Source of the DNA: Mycolicibacterium rhodesiae
Lineage (GTDB): Bacteria; Actinomycetota; Actinomycetes; Mycobacteriales; Mycobacteriaceae
Direction of reading: 5' to 3'
Length of the DNA stretch: 64,000 bases
NCBI RefSeq assembly: GCF_002086695.1
Contig: NZ_MVIH01000005.1
Span: 366,939-430,938 of the forward strand
Both the position numbers and the translations under genes were made by a program. Shown piece by piece: positions 34,765 to 44,488 of the stretch (positions are counted from its first letter, which is position 1; the number at the start of each line of letters is the position of its first letter). The notes under the pieces were generated by a model that was given only the letters and a program-made list of their open reading frames with translations, made no database searches and was not told the origin of the DNA.

Positions 34765-36686
34765 TGCAGGACGAAGTCCTCTTCGACGGGAGCCCGGTGC
34801 TGCTGCCACAAGTCGACCAGTCGATACGGGGTGGCGACGACGACGCGACCCGATTCCGACCGGTAGTACGTGTGGGCGTTCGGGGTGTGGCACCAGACGG
34901 TGCGTTGCATCGCCTGGTCGATACCGGCGACGTACTCCTCGAACGCTTTCTCGGTCACTTCGATCGTCGATGCGCCGCGTAAGGCCATGAGCTGCAGGCA
35001 CTCCACGATGAAGTGGGCGAGAACCTCCATGGAGAAGTTGGCCCCCGCTCCGTGCCCTGGGCTGTAGTTGGGGGCCGAGGTGATGAACAGATTCGGAAAT
35101 CCCGGAACGGTTCCGCCTCGGTAAGCACGGGGACTGTCCCCCCACTCCCCCGCCAACGTCTTGCCGCCACGGCCACGGATGTCGACGGTGGACAAGAAGT
35201 CGAGATGGTAGCCGGTGGCATAGATGATGACGTCGAGGTCGATCTGGCGGCCGTCGGCAGTCACGATTCCGTCAGAGTTCACCTCGGCGGGTTCACTCGC
35301 CTCGACATCGACATGCTCGCGGGTCAGCGCGGCGTAGTAGCCACCAGGGTCGCGAATGATGCGTTTGCCATAGGGAGCGAAGTCGGGTGTGACCTTGCGC
35401 GCCAATTCCGTTCCAGCCCCGAACATGCGGTCGATATAGTCCAGACACATCTGCAGCAAGACGTCGTTGGCCGGGGAGATCGACAAGTGCGTCTGCGACC
35501 ACTCGGGATCCTGCAGGATGATCGGATAGTTGTTGTCTGCTGTGCCCCAGTACGACTTGAGCCGGTGCCACATGGCGTAGAACGGCAGCACCCGGCCCAG
35601 ATAGCGCCGGTGCTCGGGCACCTCATCGGAGAGGCGCTTGCGGGGTGCCACCCAGTGCGGCTGCCGTTGAAAAACGGTGAGGTGATCGACTTCGTCGACA
35701 CAGGCGTCGACGATCTGCACGGCGGTGCACCCGGCTCCGATGACGGCCACCTTCTTCCCGGTGAGGTCGAGGGTGGGGTCCCACAGTGCTGAGTGAATGC
35801 TGGTTCCGGAGAAGGTGTCTCGCCCCTTGATGTCCGGGAAGCGGGGCCGGTTGAGGTACCCGGCCGCCGTGACGACGACGCTGGCGTAGTCGACGCTTCG
35901 GACGCCGTCGGCGGCGCGTGAGTGGATCTGCCACTGCTGGCGTTGCTCGTCCCACCACAGCGCTTCGACTTCGGTACCGAACCGGATGTGGCGGCGCAAC
36001 TGGTGCTTGTCGGCCAGGGCCACCAGATAATCCTGGTATTCGGCACCTTCCGGGTAGTAGTTGGACCAGTCCGGGTTCACCTCCCGAGACAGCGAGTAGT
36101 ACGCCGACGGCGTGTCCACGCCGATGCCCGGGTACGTCGTGGTCAGCCACGTGCCACCGACCTCATTGTTGCGGTCGTAGATCTGGAAGTGCACGCCCTC
36201 CTCCGCCGCGGCCAGCGCGACCGCGATGCCGGCGATGCCGGCCCCGATGATCGCCATCGTCATCGTCGAGGGGATCGGCGTGGTCCTGGGCAGTGTGGGT
36301 TGCGAGGGTCGGAAACCGCCTTGCTCGAGAAGCAGATCCACCTGTTCGTCGTCGACGTCGGTGCCCAGCGCGATCGGCAACAGGGCGGCGAACAGCTCAC
36401 GGTCGTCCGCGGCGATCGCGCCTGCCGGCCGGGGTCGACCGAGCGCGGCGATGATCTCGTCAGCCAGCGCATCGGCGGTGGCGGGATCGGTGGTGCCTGC
36501 CCGCTCCGGCGGGTCCGGGACGTGGTCGATCTTGCCGGCGTACCGGTCCACGACCGATGCGTCACCGGTCATCTGGGCGAGCACCGCAACCAGAACGCCG
36601 GGGTCTGCCTGACGCAGATGCGCGCGCAGGACAGCCGGATCCGGTGCGCTGTCTGCCGATGACGACGATTCAGTGGTAACGGTCAT
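34761..36686 (-). CDS. Baeyer-Villiger monooxygenase, 4-hydroxyacetophenone monooxygenase type (copy 3)
   Basis: 641 aa from ATG 36686. The N-terminal 140-residue extension distinguishes it from copies 1 and 2 and matches the HAPMO architecture. FAD motif GAGIAGIAVAL near 147-157, BVMO fingerprint FSGTSIHSALWD (WD rather than WP), NADPH motif GAGCTA. Inserts oxygen beside a ketone. Co-transcribed with an SDR downstream. Divergent from the acyl-CoA synthetase operon across 101 bp. Confidence 0.9.
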   Translation of the reverse strand: MTVTTESSSSADSAPDPAVLRAHLRQADPGVLVAVLAQMTGDASVVDRYAGKIDHVPDPPERAGTTDPATADALADEIIAALGRPRPAGAIAADDRELFAALLPIALGTDVDDEQVDLLLEQGGFRPSQPTLPRTTPIPSTMTMAIIGAGIAGIAVALAAAEEGVHFQIYDRNNEVGGTWLTTTYPGIGVDTPSAYYSLSREVNPDWSNYYPEGAEYQDYLVALADKHQLRRHIRFGTEVEALWWDEQRQQWQIHSRAADGVRSVDYASVVVTAAGYLNRPRFPDIKGRDTFSGTSIHSALWDPTLDLTGKKVAVIGAGCTAVQIVDACVDEVDHLTVFQRQPHWVAPRKRLSDEVPEHRRYLGRVLPFYAMWHRLKSYWGTADNNYPIILQDPEWSQTHLSISPANDVLLQMCLDYIDRMFGAGTELARKVTPDFAPYGKRIIRDPGGYYAALTREHVDVEASEPAEVNSDGIVTADGRQIDLDVIIYATGYHLDFLSTVDIRGRGGKTLAGEWGDSPRAYRGGTVPGFPNLFITSAPNYSPGHGAGANFSMEVLAHFIVECLQLMALRGASTIEVTEKAFEEYVAGIDQAMQRTVWCHTPNAHTYYRSESGRVVVATPYRLVDLWQQHRAPVEEDFVLQ

Positions 36687-36728
36687 GCGTCGAGTATCGG
36701 ACGGAGTCGCCACCCTCCATGCCCGCGT

Positions 36729-36743
36729 GTCTACTGAGCGGGA
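36729..36743 (-). promoter_or_regulatory. Candidate regulon operator, BVMO3/FadD divergent promoter
   Basis: Minus strand TCCCGCTCAGTAGAC: one good half-site (TCCCGCTCA) and a degenerate second half. Confidence 0.4.
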
Positions 36744-36774
36744 GACGAACCACCACTTCCGCGGTCGACCTGCC

Positions 36775-36780
36775 TACCGT
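36775..36780 (+). promoter_or_regulatory. -10 box (TACCGT) of leaderless FadD promoter
   Basis: TACCGT ends 7 nt before ATG 36788, fixing this start over the upstream in-frame ATG 36719. Confidence 0.55.
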
Positions 36781-36787
36781 GGCGCTC

Positions 36788-38395
36788 ATGCACTCTGAGG
36801 ACCTCGCCGCGGTCATCGCCCGTGCCCGCAGCCACAGCCTGGCCGACATCCCGCGCCGGTCGGCACGCAAGCAGCCGGACAAGACCGCCATCATCGATGG
36901 TGACGTGGTGCTGAGCTTCGCCGAGTTCGATCACCTGGTGGACCGAGCCGCCGGAGCGTTCCACGACAACGGCGTGCGCCCGGGCGATCGGGTTGCGCTG
37001 TTGGCACGCAATTGCTGGCAGTACGCAGTGCTGGCGTTCGCCACTGCCCGCGCCGGCGTTGTGCTCGTACCGATCAATTTCATGCTGACCGCCGAAGAGA
37101 TCGCATACATCCTCGGGCACAGCAAGGCCTCCGCCTTCATCGTCGAGACCGACCTGGTGCCCGTCGCCGAGCAGGCGATGGCGATCAGCCCGACGGTGAC
37201 CACAAAGGTTGTGCTGACACCCGACAGACAGTCCCCGCCTGCCGGTTGGTCGGACTTCGCCGACTGGCTGACCACGACCAGCCCCGCCCCCGATGTCCGC
37301 ATCGACGACGATCAACTTCTGCGGGTCATGTACACCAGCGGCACCGAGTCACGGCCCAAAGGGGTCATGCACAGCAGCCGCAGCTTGATGTGGCAGTACA
37401 TCAGCACTATCGTGGCCGGCTCCATGTCCGGCGATGACATCGAAGTCCACTCCCTGCCGCTGTATCACTGTGCCCAGTTGGACAATTTCCTGGCCACCGA
37501 CATCTATCTCGGCGCCACCAGCATCATCGTGCCTCGACCGGATCCCGAACTGGTCTTACGCACCATCGAGCGCCATGGTGTCACCAATTACTTTGCGCCG
37601 CCCACTGTCTGGATCAGTCTGCTGCGCAGCCCGGTGTTCGACGAGGTGGACCTGTCGAGTCTACGCAAAGGCTATTACGGAGCGTCACCGATGCCCACCG
37701 AGATCCTGTACGAGATGAGACAGCGGCTGCCCAACCTCCGATTGTGGAACTTCTACGGGCAGACCGAGATGGCTCCCCTGGCCTCCGCGCTGGGACCAGA
37801 CGAGCAGGATGCCCATGCCGGGGCAGCGGGACGGCCGGTCGTCAATGTCGAGACCGCCATCCTCGACGAGTCGGATAACCCCGTCGCGGCCGGAACTGTG
37901 GGCGAAATCGCCCACCGCAGCCCACATTTGATGCTCGGCTACCTCGATGCCGAGGAAACCACAGCCCAAGCCTTCTCCGGCGGCTGGTTCCACTCGGGGG
38001 ATCTGGGTTTCTACGACGAGCACGGTCTGCTGCATGTCGTGGACCGCAAGAAAGACATGATCAAGACCGGTGGGGAAAACGTCGCCAGCCGTGAGGTCGA
38101 GGAAGTTCTCTACCGGCACAGCGGCATCGAAGAAGCGGCGGTGTTCGGCGTTCCGCACCCGGTCTGGGTGGAGGCTGTGGTCGCCGCGGTGGTCGCTCGA
38201 GCCGGAGCCGCTCCGTCGGAAGCCGAGATCCTGAGTCATTGTCGCGACCACCTCGCCGGGTTCAAGACTCCCAAGCAGGTGTTCTTCGTCGACTCTCTGC
38301 CGAAGAACCCGAGCGGCAAACTACTCAAACGCGATCTGCGCCAGCGGTTCAGCGTCGACATCACCGATATCGAAAGGGATTCCCCACGTGTATGA
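36788..38395 (+). CDS. Acyl-CoA synthetase (AMP-forming, FadD family)
   Basis: 535 aa. AMP-binding P-loop YTSGTESRPKGVMHS near 180-194, adenine-binding YGQTEM, hinge GWFHSGDLG, catalytic Lys in PKNPSGKLLKRDLR near the C-terminus. Activates a carboxylic acid as its CoA thioester, entering beta-oxidation. First gene of a six-gene run (FadD, ADH, ALDH, crotonase, two ACADs) with 4-8-nt overlaps except before ALDH. Probably activates a side-chain or ring-derived acid. Leaderless start. Confidence 0.9.
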   Translation: MHSEDLAAVIARARSHSLADIPRRSARKQPDKTAIIDGDVVLSFAEFDHLVDRAAGAFHDNGVRPGDRVALLARNCWQYAVLAFATARAGVVLVPINFMLTAEEIAYILGHSKASAFIVETDLVPVAEQAMAISPTVTTKVVLTPDRQSPPAGWSDFADWLTTTSPAPDVRIDDDQLLRVMYTSGTESRPKGVMHSSRSLMWQYISTIVAGSMSGDDIEVHSLPLYHCAQLDNFLATDIYLGATSIIVPRPDPELVLRTIERHGVTNYFAPPTVWISLLRSPVFDEVDLSSLRKGYYGASPMPTEILYEMRQRLPNLRLWNFYGQTEMAPLASALGPDEQDAHAGAAGRPVVNVETAILDESDNPVAAGTVGEIAHRSPHLMLGYLDAEETTAQAFSGGWFHSGDLGFYDEHGLLHVVDRKKDMIKTGGENVASREVEEVLYRHSGIEEAAVFGVPHPVWVEAVVAAVVARAGAAPSEAEILSHCRDHLAGFKTPKQVFFVDSLPKNPSGKLLKRDLRQRFSVDITDIERDSPRV

Positions 38396-39494
38396 GGGCC
38401 GCATCGCGCGCTTTGACGAACCCGGTAAGCCGTTCGAAATCCAGACCGTCAGCCTTCCAGAGGTAGGCCCGGGAGAAATCCTGGTCCGGGTTCTGCGCGC
38501 GAATATCTGTGGGTCCGACGTGCATGCCTGGCACGGAACGTTCGCGACGCGGGGTCTCGGCGGCCAGCTGCCGACGGTTCTCGGTCATGAAATGGTCGGC
38601 GCTGTCGCCGCACTGGGCTCGGGCGTATCGACCGATTCCAACGGCAAGCCACTGGGCGAGGGCGCCCGCGTGGTGTTTCCCTACTTCTTCTGCTGTCACA
38701 CCTGTAGGAATTGCCTGGCCGGCCGCCGCAACGCGTGCCTGAACTTGAAGATGGCGATGCTGGGCCGCGCTGACGAGCCGCCCTATTTCGTCGGCGGCTA
38801 CGGTGACTACTACCTGCTGCCTGCCGGCGCGGTTGTCTACTCTGTGCCCGACAGCGTGGGTGACGATATCGCCGCTGGCGCCAATTGCGCTCTGTCGCAG
38901 GTGATGTACGGACTGGAACGCGTCGACATGCAGCTCGGCGAACATGTTGTGGTCCAAGGCGCAGGCGCCTTGGGGCTGTACGCGATCGCCGTGGCCAAGG
39001 CGCGCGGCGCCGCGAACGTCATCGCCATCGACGGGGTGTCCGAGCGACTCGAACTCGCAACAGCGTTCGGCGCCGACACCGTGCTCGACCTCAACGAGAT
39101 CAGTACGCCGAAAGATCGCGCGAAAGCGGTTCGGGGGTTGACCGGCGGCCATGGCGCCGACGTGGTGGTCGAGGTCGTGGGACACCCGTCGGCCATCGAG
39201 GAGGGTCTGCAGATGCTGGGACAGTTCGGCCGTTATGTCGAGATCGGCAATATCAACGTCGGCCAGACCTTCGCCTTTGATCCGTCGCGCTTCGTGTTCT
39301 CTAACAAGACCATGGTCGGGGTGTCGCTGTATGACCCGGCAGTGCTGTCTCGCGCCTTGACATTCCTCGACCGCCATCAGCACTCGCTGCCATTCGAGCG
39401 GCTCGCCGCAGCGTCCTACGCGCTCGACGACATCAACGACGCGTTCGCCGCTGCCGACGGTAAGCGGGACATCCGGGCCAGCTTGATCCCCTGA
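38388..39494 (+). CDS. Zinc-dependent alcohol dehydrogenase (MDR family)
   Basis: 368 aa from GTG 38388, overlapping FadD by 8 nt. Catalytic zinc ligands Cys41 (CGSDVH) and the His67-Glu68 pair (GHE); structural zinc cysteines near residues 103, 106, 109 and 117. NAD fold GAGALGLYAIAVAKARGA. Oxidises an alcohol to an aldehyde or ketone, with the ALDH next door as the likely second step. Confidence 0.9.
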   Translation: MYEGRIARFDEPGKPFEIQTVSLPEVGPGEILVRVLRANICGSDVHAWHGTFATRGLGGQLPTVLGHEMVGAVAALGSGVSTDSNGKPLGEGARVVFPYFFCCHTCRNCLAGRRNACLNLKMAMLGRADEPPYFVGGYGDYYLLPAGAVVYSVPDSVGDDIAAGANCALSQVMYGLERVDMQLGEHVVVQGAGALGLYAIAVAKARGAANVIAIDGVSERLELATAFGADTVLDLNEISTPKDRAKAVRGLTGGHGADVVVEVVGHPSAIEEGLQMLGQFGRYVEIGNINVGQTFAFDPSRFVFSNKTMVGVSLYDPAVLSRALTFLDRHQHSLPFERLAAASYALDDINDAFAAADGKRDIRASLIP

Positions 39495-39520
39495 CCATCA
39501 CGACCGGAGGAGAATTCGTT

Positions 39521-40945
39521 TTGCCCACCTACGAGCACCCCACGCTGTTCATCGACGGCGGCTGGGTGAAACCGGGCGGCAGCGGCGTGATCGATGTCAT
39601 CGATCCCGCAACCGAGAAGGTGATCGGTCACGTGCCCAACGGTTCCGCCGCGGACGTCGACGCTGCGGTTGACGCGGCGCGACGCGCATTCGACCCGCTG
39701 ATCAGCGTGGACGAACGCCGCGATCGACTCCACCGCGTGATCGATGCGATGGAGAAGCGTCTGCCCGACATCGCCCATCTCATCACCGCGGAGATGGGCG
39801 CCCCGGTGCGCATCGCTGCCACGGTTCAAACGCAGGTTCCGTTGGCGGTGGCCAAGGGGTTCGCCGACGCACTGGATGGTTTCGCCTTCGAGGAGCGCAT
39901 CGGCAACTCCCTGGTGCTGCGGGAACCATACGGGGTGGTCGGTGCCATCACACCGTGGAACTACCCGCTGTACCAGGTGGTCGCGAAGGTGCTGCCCGCA
40001 ATCGCCGCGGGTTGCACCGTCGTGCTCAAGCCCAGCAACGACGCGCCCCTGTCGGTGTTCGCCTTTGTCGAGGCGTGCGAAGAGGCCGGGCTGCCCCCCG
40101 GCGTCATCAACATCGTGTCGGGCCCGGGCCAGGTCATCGGTGAGCGCTTGGCCTCTCACCCCGACGTCGACTTCGTGTCCTTCACCGGGTCCACCGGTGT
40201 CGGGTCGCGCGTCGGAGAATTGGCCGGGCAGTCGATCAAGAAGGTCGCCCTCGAGCTGGGTGGCAAATCGGCCAATGTGATCATCGACGGGGCGGACGTT
40301 AGCACCGCCGTGAAGGTCGGGGTCGGCAATGCGTTCCTCAACGGAGGCCAGACCTGCATGGCCTGGACCCGGATGCTGGTGCCACAGAAGCACTATGGCG
40401 AGGCACTGGACCAGATCGAGACTGCCGTCGCCCGTTACACCGTGGGCGACCCCTGGGATCCCGCCACCCGCATCGGCCCGTCGGCCTCGCGGTCGCAGTT
40501 CAACACCGTCCGCGGCTTCATCGAGCGGGCCGCCCACGAGGGCGCCCGGCTGCTGACCGGCGGCGCCGAACCTGTTCGAGACGAGGGATTCTTCCTCGCT
40601 CCAACAGTTTTCGCCGATGTCGATCCGGAATCCGAGCTCGGCCAGGAAGAGGTGTTCGGCCCCGTACTGGCAGTCATCCCCTACACCGACACCGAGGATG
40701 CGCTGCGCATAGCCAACGGAACTCCCTACGGACTGTCTGGCGCGGTGTGGGCCGCCGACGACGAGACCGCGATCGCGTTCGCCCGCCAGGTACAGACCGG
40801 CCAACTCGATATCAATGGCGGACCCTACAACCCGGCCGCACCGTTCGGCGGATACAAGAAATCCGGCATCGGGCGTGAACTGGGACGCTTCGGGCTCGAG
40901 GAATTCCTGCAGACCAAGTCCCTGCAACTCAGGGCGGACGCATGA
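39521..40945 (+). CDS. NAD-dependent aldehyde dehydrogenase
   Basis: 474 aa from TTG 39521, chosen because GGAGG (39506-39510) precedes it. Glu245 in ELGGKS and nucleophile Cys279 in GGQTC; PWNYPL cofactor motif near 145. Converts the ADH product to an acid, which FadD could activate. Typical ALDH length. The ATGA overlap links it to the crotonase gene. Confidence 0.92.
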   Translation: MPTYEHPTLFIDGGWVKPGGSGVIDVIDPATEKVIGHVPNGSAADVDAAVDAARRAFDPLISVDERRDRLHRVIDAMEKRLPDIAHLITAEMGAPVRIAATVQTQVPLAVAKGFADALDGFAFEERIGNSLVLREPYGVVGAITPWNYPLYQVVAKVLPAIAAGCTVVLKPSNDAPLSVFAFVEACEEAGLPPGVINIVSGPGQVIGERLASHPDVDFVSFTGSTGVGSRVGELAGQSIKKVALELGGKSANVIIDGADVSTAVKVGVGNAFLNGGQTCMAWTRMLVPQKHYGEALDQIETAVARYTVGDPWDPATRIGPSASRSQFNTVRGFIERAAHEGARLLTGGAEPVRDEGFFLAPTVFADVDPESELGQEEVFGPVLAVIPYTDTEDALRIANGTPYGLSGAVWAADDETAIAFARQVQTGQLDINGGPYNPAAPFGGYKKSGIGRELGRFGLEEFLQTKSLQLRADA

Positions 40946-41718
40946 CTTCACCGCTGGACGTCAATACGCAAGGCGCAGTTCAGGTCTGGACCATCACCTT
41001 GCCTGAGGTCGGCAACGCCATCACCGATCCGGCTGTCATCGCCGCGTTCGAGCAGGCTGTGGATGCGGCGAACCGCGATACTGCCGTGTGTGCGATCGTG
41101 CTGACCGGCGCCGGGAAGATCTTCTCCGCCGGCGGCAACGTCAAGGACATGGCGGACGGCCGCGGCATGTTCGGGTTGGATGCCATCGACCAGCGCCGCG
41201 CTTATATCGACGGAATCCAACGGATACCGCGAGCGCTTGGCCGTCTCGAAGTTCCTCTGATCGCGGCGGTCAACGGTGCGGCCATCGGTGCCGGGTGCGA
41301 CCTGGCGATGATGTGCGACATTCGCATCGCCTCTGAGCGCGCCTCGTTCGCCGAAAGCTTCGTCCAGCTGGGCCTGATCCCCGGCGACGGCGGCACCTGG
41401 TTCTTGCCGCGTGCCGTCGGGTACGCGCGGGCCGCGGAGTTGACCTTCACCGGCGACCGGATCGATGCCGGCACGGCACTCGAATGGGGTTTGGTCAGCC
41501 GTGTCGTGCCCCACGATGACCTGCTCACCGAAGCACGGACCTTGGCCGAACGCATCGCGGTCAACCCGCCGCACGCCCTGCGGATGGCCAAACGGCTTCT
41601 GCAGGAATCCATCTCCGGAACGCTGGAATCCACTCTGGCAATGGCCGCCGCAATGCAGCCGCTGGCTCACCACGACTCCGAGCACCAGCGCCGGATCGCG
41701 AAGTGGAGGACGACGTGA
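40942..41718 (+). CDS. Enoyl-CoA hydratase/isomerase family protein
   Basis: 258 aa. Oxyanion segments GKIFSAGGNVKDM and NGAAIGAGCDLAM. The first catalytic acid is Asp rather than Glu, and the second block reads FAESFVQLGLIPGDGG, a variant seen in many enoyl-CoA hydratase-like proteins. Hydrates or isomerises an enoyl-CoA produced by the two ACADs that follow. Four-nt overlap with ALDH. Confidence 0.88.
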   Translation: MTSPLDVNTQGAVQVWTITLPEVGNAITDPAVIAAFEQAVDAANRDTAVCAIVLTGAGKIFSAGGNVKDMADGRGMFGLDAIDQRRAYIDGIQRIPRALGRLEVPLIAAVNGAAIGAGCDLAMMCDIRIASERASFAESFVQLGLIPGDGGTWFLPRAVGYARAAELTFTGDRIDAGTALEWGLVSRVVPHDDLLTEARTLAERIAVNPPHALRMAKRLLQESISGTLESTLAMAAAMQPLAHHDSEHQRRIAKWRTT

Positions 41719-42869
41719 CCACCGCGATGCCCCGGTTGGTACCACCGGTCAGTAGCGACGCCACCTCGGGCGCACTACGGGCGGAAGTACGGGCTTTCCT
41801 GACTGATCAGCTGGCCGCCGGCGCGTTCCGCCCGTCGATCGACTCGTGGTTGTGCGGATGGGATGAAGGCTTCACGTTGGCGTTGGCCACGCGCGGCTGG
41901 CTGGGCATGACCGTTCCCCAGCGATACGGCGGTCACGGGCGTTCTTTCCACGAGCGATTCGTCGTCACCGAGGAATTGCTGGCCGCGGGCGCTCCCGTCG
42001 CGGCACATTGGATCGCCGATCGGCAGATTGTGCCGTCGCTGCTCAAATACGGTACGGAGCAACAGAAGTCGCACTTCCTGCCGCGCATCGTCGCCGGCGA
42101 GTGCTTCTTCGCGATCGGGATGAGCGAACCGGATTCTGGATCCGACCTCGCCAGCGTGCGCACCCGGGCAACCCGGGTTGACGGCGGCTGGTCGCTGACC
42201 GGCACGAAGGTCTGGACTTCCGGAGCGCACCGTGCGCACGCCTTCATCGTGCTGGCCCGCACCGCCGCCGCGGATCCCGCGCATCGCCACGCCGGACTGA
42301 GCCAGTTCATCGTCGACTTGCACGGTCCTGGGGTGGATGTCCGTCCCATCGTCTCGATGAACGGCGGCCATCACTTCAACGAGGTCATCCTCTCCGACGT
42401 CTTCGTCCCCGACGCGATGGTCTTCGGTGAGATCGGACAGGGTTGGACTCAGGTCACCTCGGAGCTGAGTTTCGAACGCAGTGGCCCCGAACGCTTCCTG
42501 TCGACCTTCCCGCTCCTCGCGCACGCGGTGGATACCACGGGCAACCCGCGAAGATCGGGTCATCGCGAACTCGGCCGCCTGGTGGCTCGCATCGCCGGGC
42601 TTCACCATATGTCGACGGCAGTGGCAGGCGCGTTGCAACGTGGGGAGAGCTGCGATGTGGCCGCTTCCGTCGTCAAGGTGTTGGGCACGACCGTCGAAGG
42701 TGACGTCGCCGACTTCGCCGACCTTGAAACCGATTCCGGTACAACGCAATCCGCCGAATGGGTGGAACTGGTCGCGGATGCGGTCGACCAGCGTCCCGGC
42801 TTCACATTGCGCGGCGGAACCAACGAAGTGTTACGTGGCGTGATAGCACGCGGATTGGGCATTCGATGA
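41715..42869 (+). CDS. Acyl-CoA dehydrogenase, subunit 1 of a likely hetero-complex
   Basis: 384 aa from GTG 41715 (GTGA overlap with the crotonase stop, GGAGGA just upstream). FAD and substrate motifs IGMSEPDSGSDLASV and KVWTSGAH; C-terminal RGGTNEVLRGVIARGLG. Side-chain dehydrogenases of steroids in mycobacteria are alpha2beta2 pairs encoded by adjacent genes; the ATGA overlap with the second ACAD fits that plan. Uses FAD, donating to ETF. Confidence 0.9.
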   Translation: MTTAMPRLVPPVSSDATSGALRAEVRAFLTDQLAAGAFRPSIDSWLCGWDEGFTLALATRGWLGMTVPQRYGGHGRSFHERFVVTEELLAAGAPVAAHWIADRQIVPSLLKYGTEQQKSHFLPRIVAGECFFAIGMSEPDSGSDLASVRTRATRVDGGWSLTGTKVWTSGAHRAHAFIVLARTAAADPAHRHAGLSQFIVDLHGPGVDVRPIVSMNGGHHFNEVILSDVFVPDAMVFGEIGQGWTQVTSELSFERSGPERFLSTFPLLAHAVDTTGNPRRSGHRELGRLVARIAGLHHMSTAVAGALQRGESCDVAASVVKVLGTTVEGDVADFADLETDSGTTQSAEWVELVADAVDQRPGFTLRGGTNEVLRGVIARGLGIR

Positions 42870-43930
42870 CCACGACCCCCCTCGCGACGAACGCCGTCCC
42901 GGCGGTCGACCCCGACCTCGTCGCCATGATGGACGCCGTCTTCGCCGACCACCAGCGGAGCGGACCCTCGCACGGCACGGGCGGACGCGCTTGCCTTGAC
43001 CGGGCTCTGTGGCACCGACTCGAATCCCTCGGGTTGGCGCGGCTGACCGGATCGGAGCAGTCGGGTGGCAGCGGTGCGGGTTGGCATGAGGCCGCCGTGT
43101 TGCTGACTGCCGCTGCACGCCATGGGATTCGCACTCCGGTCGGCGAACACGACTTGTTGGCATGCTGGCTGCTGGAGGCCGCCGGCCAGCCGCTTGACGA
43201 TGCCGTCCGCACCGTGCACCTACGGGGACGCGACGCCGAGCATGATGCACCGGTTGCGTGGGCGGCCGAGGTCGATCGGATCGTGGTGGTGTGGTGGACC
43301 GGCGACGAGTACCGCCTGGCCGACGTCGAGCGCGCCACGATGTCCGTGACCGAGGGCGCCAATCTGATCGGTGAGCCCCGTGACACGGTCCGCGCCGAGC
43401 TGGCGGCGACCGCCGGAGTACCTGTCAGCGAAGCGCTGGTGGGACGGTTGATGCGCAGGGCGGCGCTGATCAGGTCGATCCAGGTGTGCGCGGCACTCGA
43501 ACGCGCCGTGGAGCTGTCCATCGAGCACGTGACCGCCAGGGTGCAATTCGGCCGCCCGCTGGCCAAGTTCCAGGCGATCCAGAATCTCATCTCGGATGCC
43601 GCTGCCGAGGCCGCGCTCGCCCGGGCCGCCACCGAGGCCGCACTCGACGTCGCCGTCGCAACAGAATGGGACTCGGTGAACCTCGACTTCCTCATCGCCA
43701 CCGCGCGTTCCTGCGCCGGTCATGCGGCGTCGGTGGTCACCCGCAACGCCCACCAGGTGCACGGGGCGATCGGCACGACCCGGGAACATCGATTGCACGA
43801 ATTCACCCGTGCAGCGCTGGCGTGGCGGTCCGAATACGGGTCGGTGCGCCACTGGGACGAGCAGGTCGCCGCCGCCGCAACCGCTGCGGGACCCGAGGGA
43901 TTGTGGGCCCTGATCGCCGATAGTCGCTGA
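42866..43930 (+). CDS. Acyl-CoA dehydrogenase, subunit 2 of a likely hetero-complex
   Basis: 354 aa. ACAD helical C-terminal domain with TARVQFGRPLAKFQAIQ and HQVHGAIGTTREHRLH. The N-terminal half is diverged and lacks an obvious FAD-binding loop, as in the partner subunits of FadE pairs. Translationally coupled to subunit 1. Last gene of the FadD operon; 72 bp to the next gene. Confidence 0.87.
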   Translation: MTTTPLATNAVPAVDPDLVAMMDAVFADHQRSGPSHGTGGRACLDRALWHRLESLGLARLTGSEQSGGSGAGWHEAAVLLTAAARHGIRTPVGEHDLLACWLLEAAGQPLDDAVRTVHLRGRDAEHDAPVAWAAEVDRIVVVWWTGDEYRLADVERATMSVTEGANLIGEPRDTVRAELAATAGVPVSEALVGRLMRRAALIRSIQVCAALERAVELSIEHVTARVQFGRPLAKFQAIQNLISDAAAEAALARAATEAALDVAVATEWDSVNLDFLIATARSCAGHAASVVTRNAHQVHGAIGTTREHRLHEFTRAALAWRSEYGSVRHWDEQVAAAATAAGPEGLWALIADSR

Positions 43931-43943
43931 CCTGGTCCCGGTG

Positions 43944-43958
43944 TTCCACTCAACGGTC
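43944..43958 (+). promoter_or_regulatory. Candidate regulon operator, upstream of the NTF2/SDR operon
   Basis: TTCCACTCAACGGTC, 44 nt upstream of the ATG at 44003. 13 of 15 identical to the minus-strand reading of the site at 55224. Confidence 0.5.
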
Positions 43959-44002
43959 ATCAGCGGTGTAACCGGCGCCACATCCGGGGTTGACTTCTCG
44001 TC

Positions 44003-44488
44003 ATGAGCAACGAGATCGCCTTGTCCGAGGTCCAGGAGTTCATCGCGGGGTTCTGGTATCACTACGACCAGGGCCACTTCAACGAGGTGGACGCCCGTAT
44101 CGGCGACGACATGCACTACCTGAGCCGCTCGGATTCCGGGAACTGCCCATTCGAGCATCTCCTCGCGGCCGAACTTCACGGCGGCGAGCAAACCCGCGCG
44201 TGGCTCATGGAGCACCGCAACGAGAACCCGTACCCGTGCCGCCACCACGCGACCAACATCTTCCGCACCGGTGTCGACGGTGACGTGACGTCGGTCCGGT
44301 TCTATCTGTTCGTCAACCAGATCACCAACAACGTTCCGTTCGCCGTATCCAGCGGCGTCGTCGACGCAGGCATCCGCCGGTCGAGCGACGGTCTGGTGTT
44401 CACCTCGATGACGGTGATCCTCGACGCCGAGGATTCCGTGCCGCTGGCGCAGCACACCGCCAACACCTCCGCCAGCACCCCCGCGTGA
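44003..44488 (+). CDS. NTF2/SnoaL-like protein
   Basis: 161 aa. Small alpha+beta cone fold pattern: FIAGFWYHYDQGHFNEVDARI near residues 13-33, and conserved H/F clusters in RHHATNIFRTG. Family members are isomerases, dehydratases or cyclases acting on rings (for example ketosteroid isomerase), with little sequence conservation. Opens a six-gene operon. GTGA overlap with the SDR downstream. Confidence 0.65.
   Translation: MSNEIALSEVQEFIAGFWYHYDQGHFNEVDARIGDDMHYLSRSDSGNCPFEHLLAAELHGGEQTRAWLMEHRNENPYPCRHHATNIFRTGVDGDVTSVRFYLFVNQITNNVPFAVSSGVVDAGIRRSSDGLVFTSMTVILDAEDSVPLAQHTANTSASTPA

Noticed and set aside
33877..35145. SDR frame extended upstream to 35145
   Set aside because: The extra 127 codons lie inside BVMO3 in another frame and lack homology; the SDR begins at ATG 34764 with an ATGA overlap.
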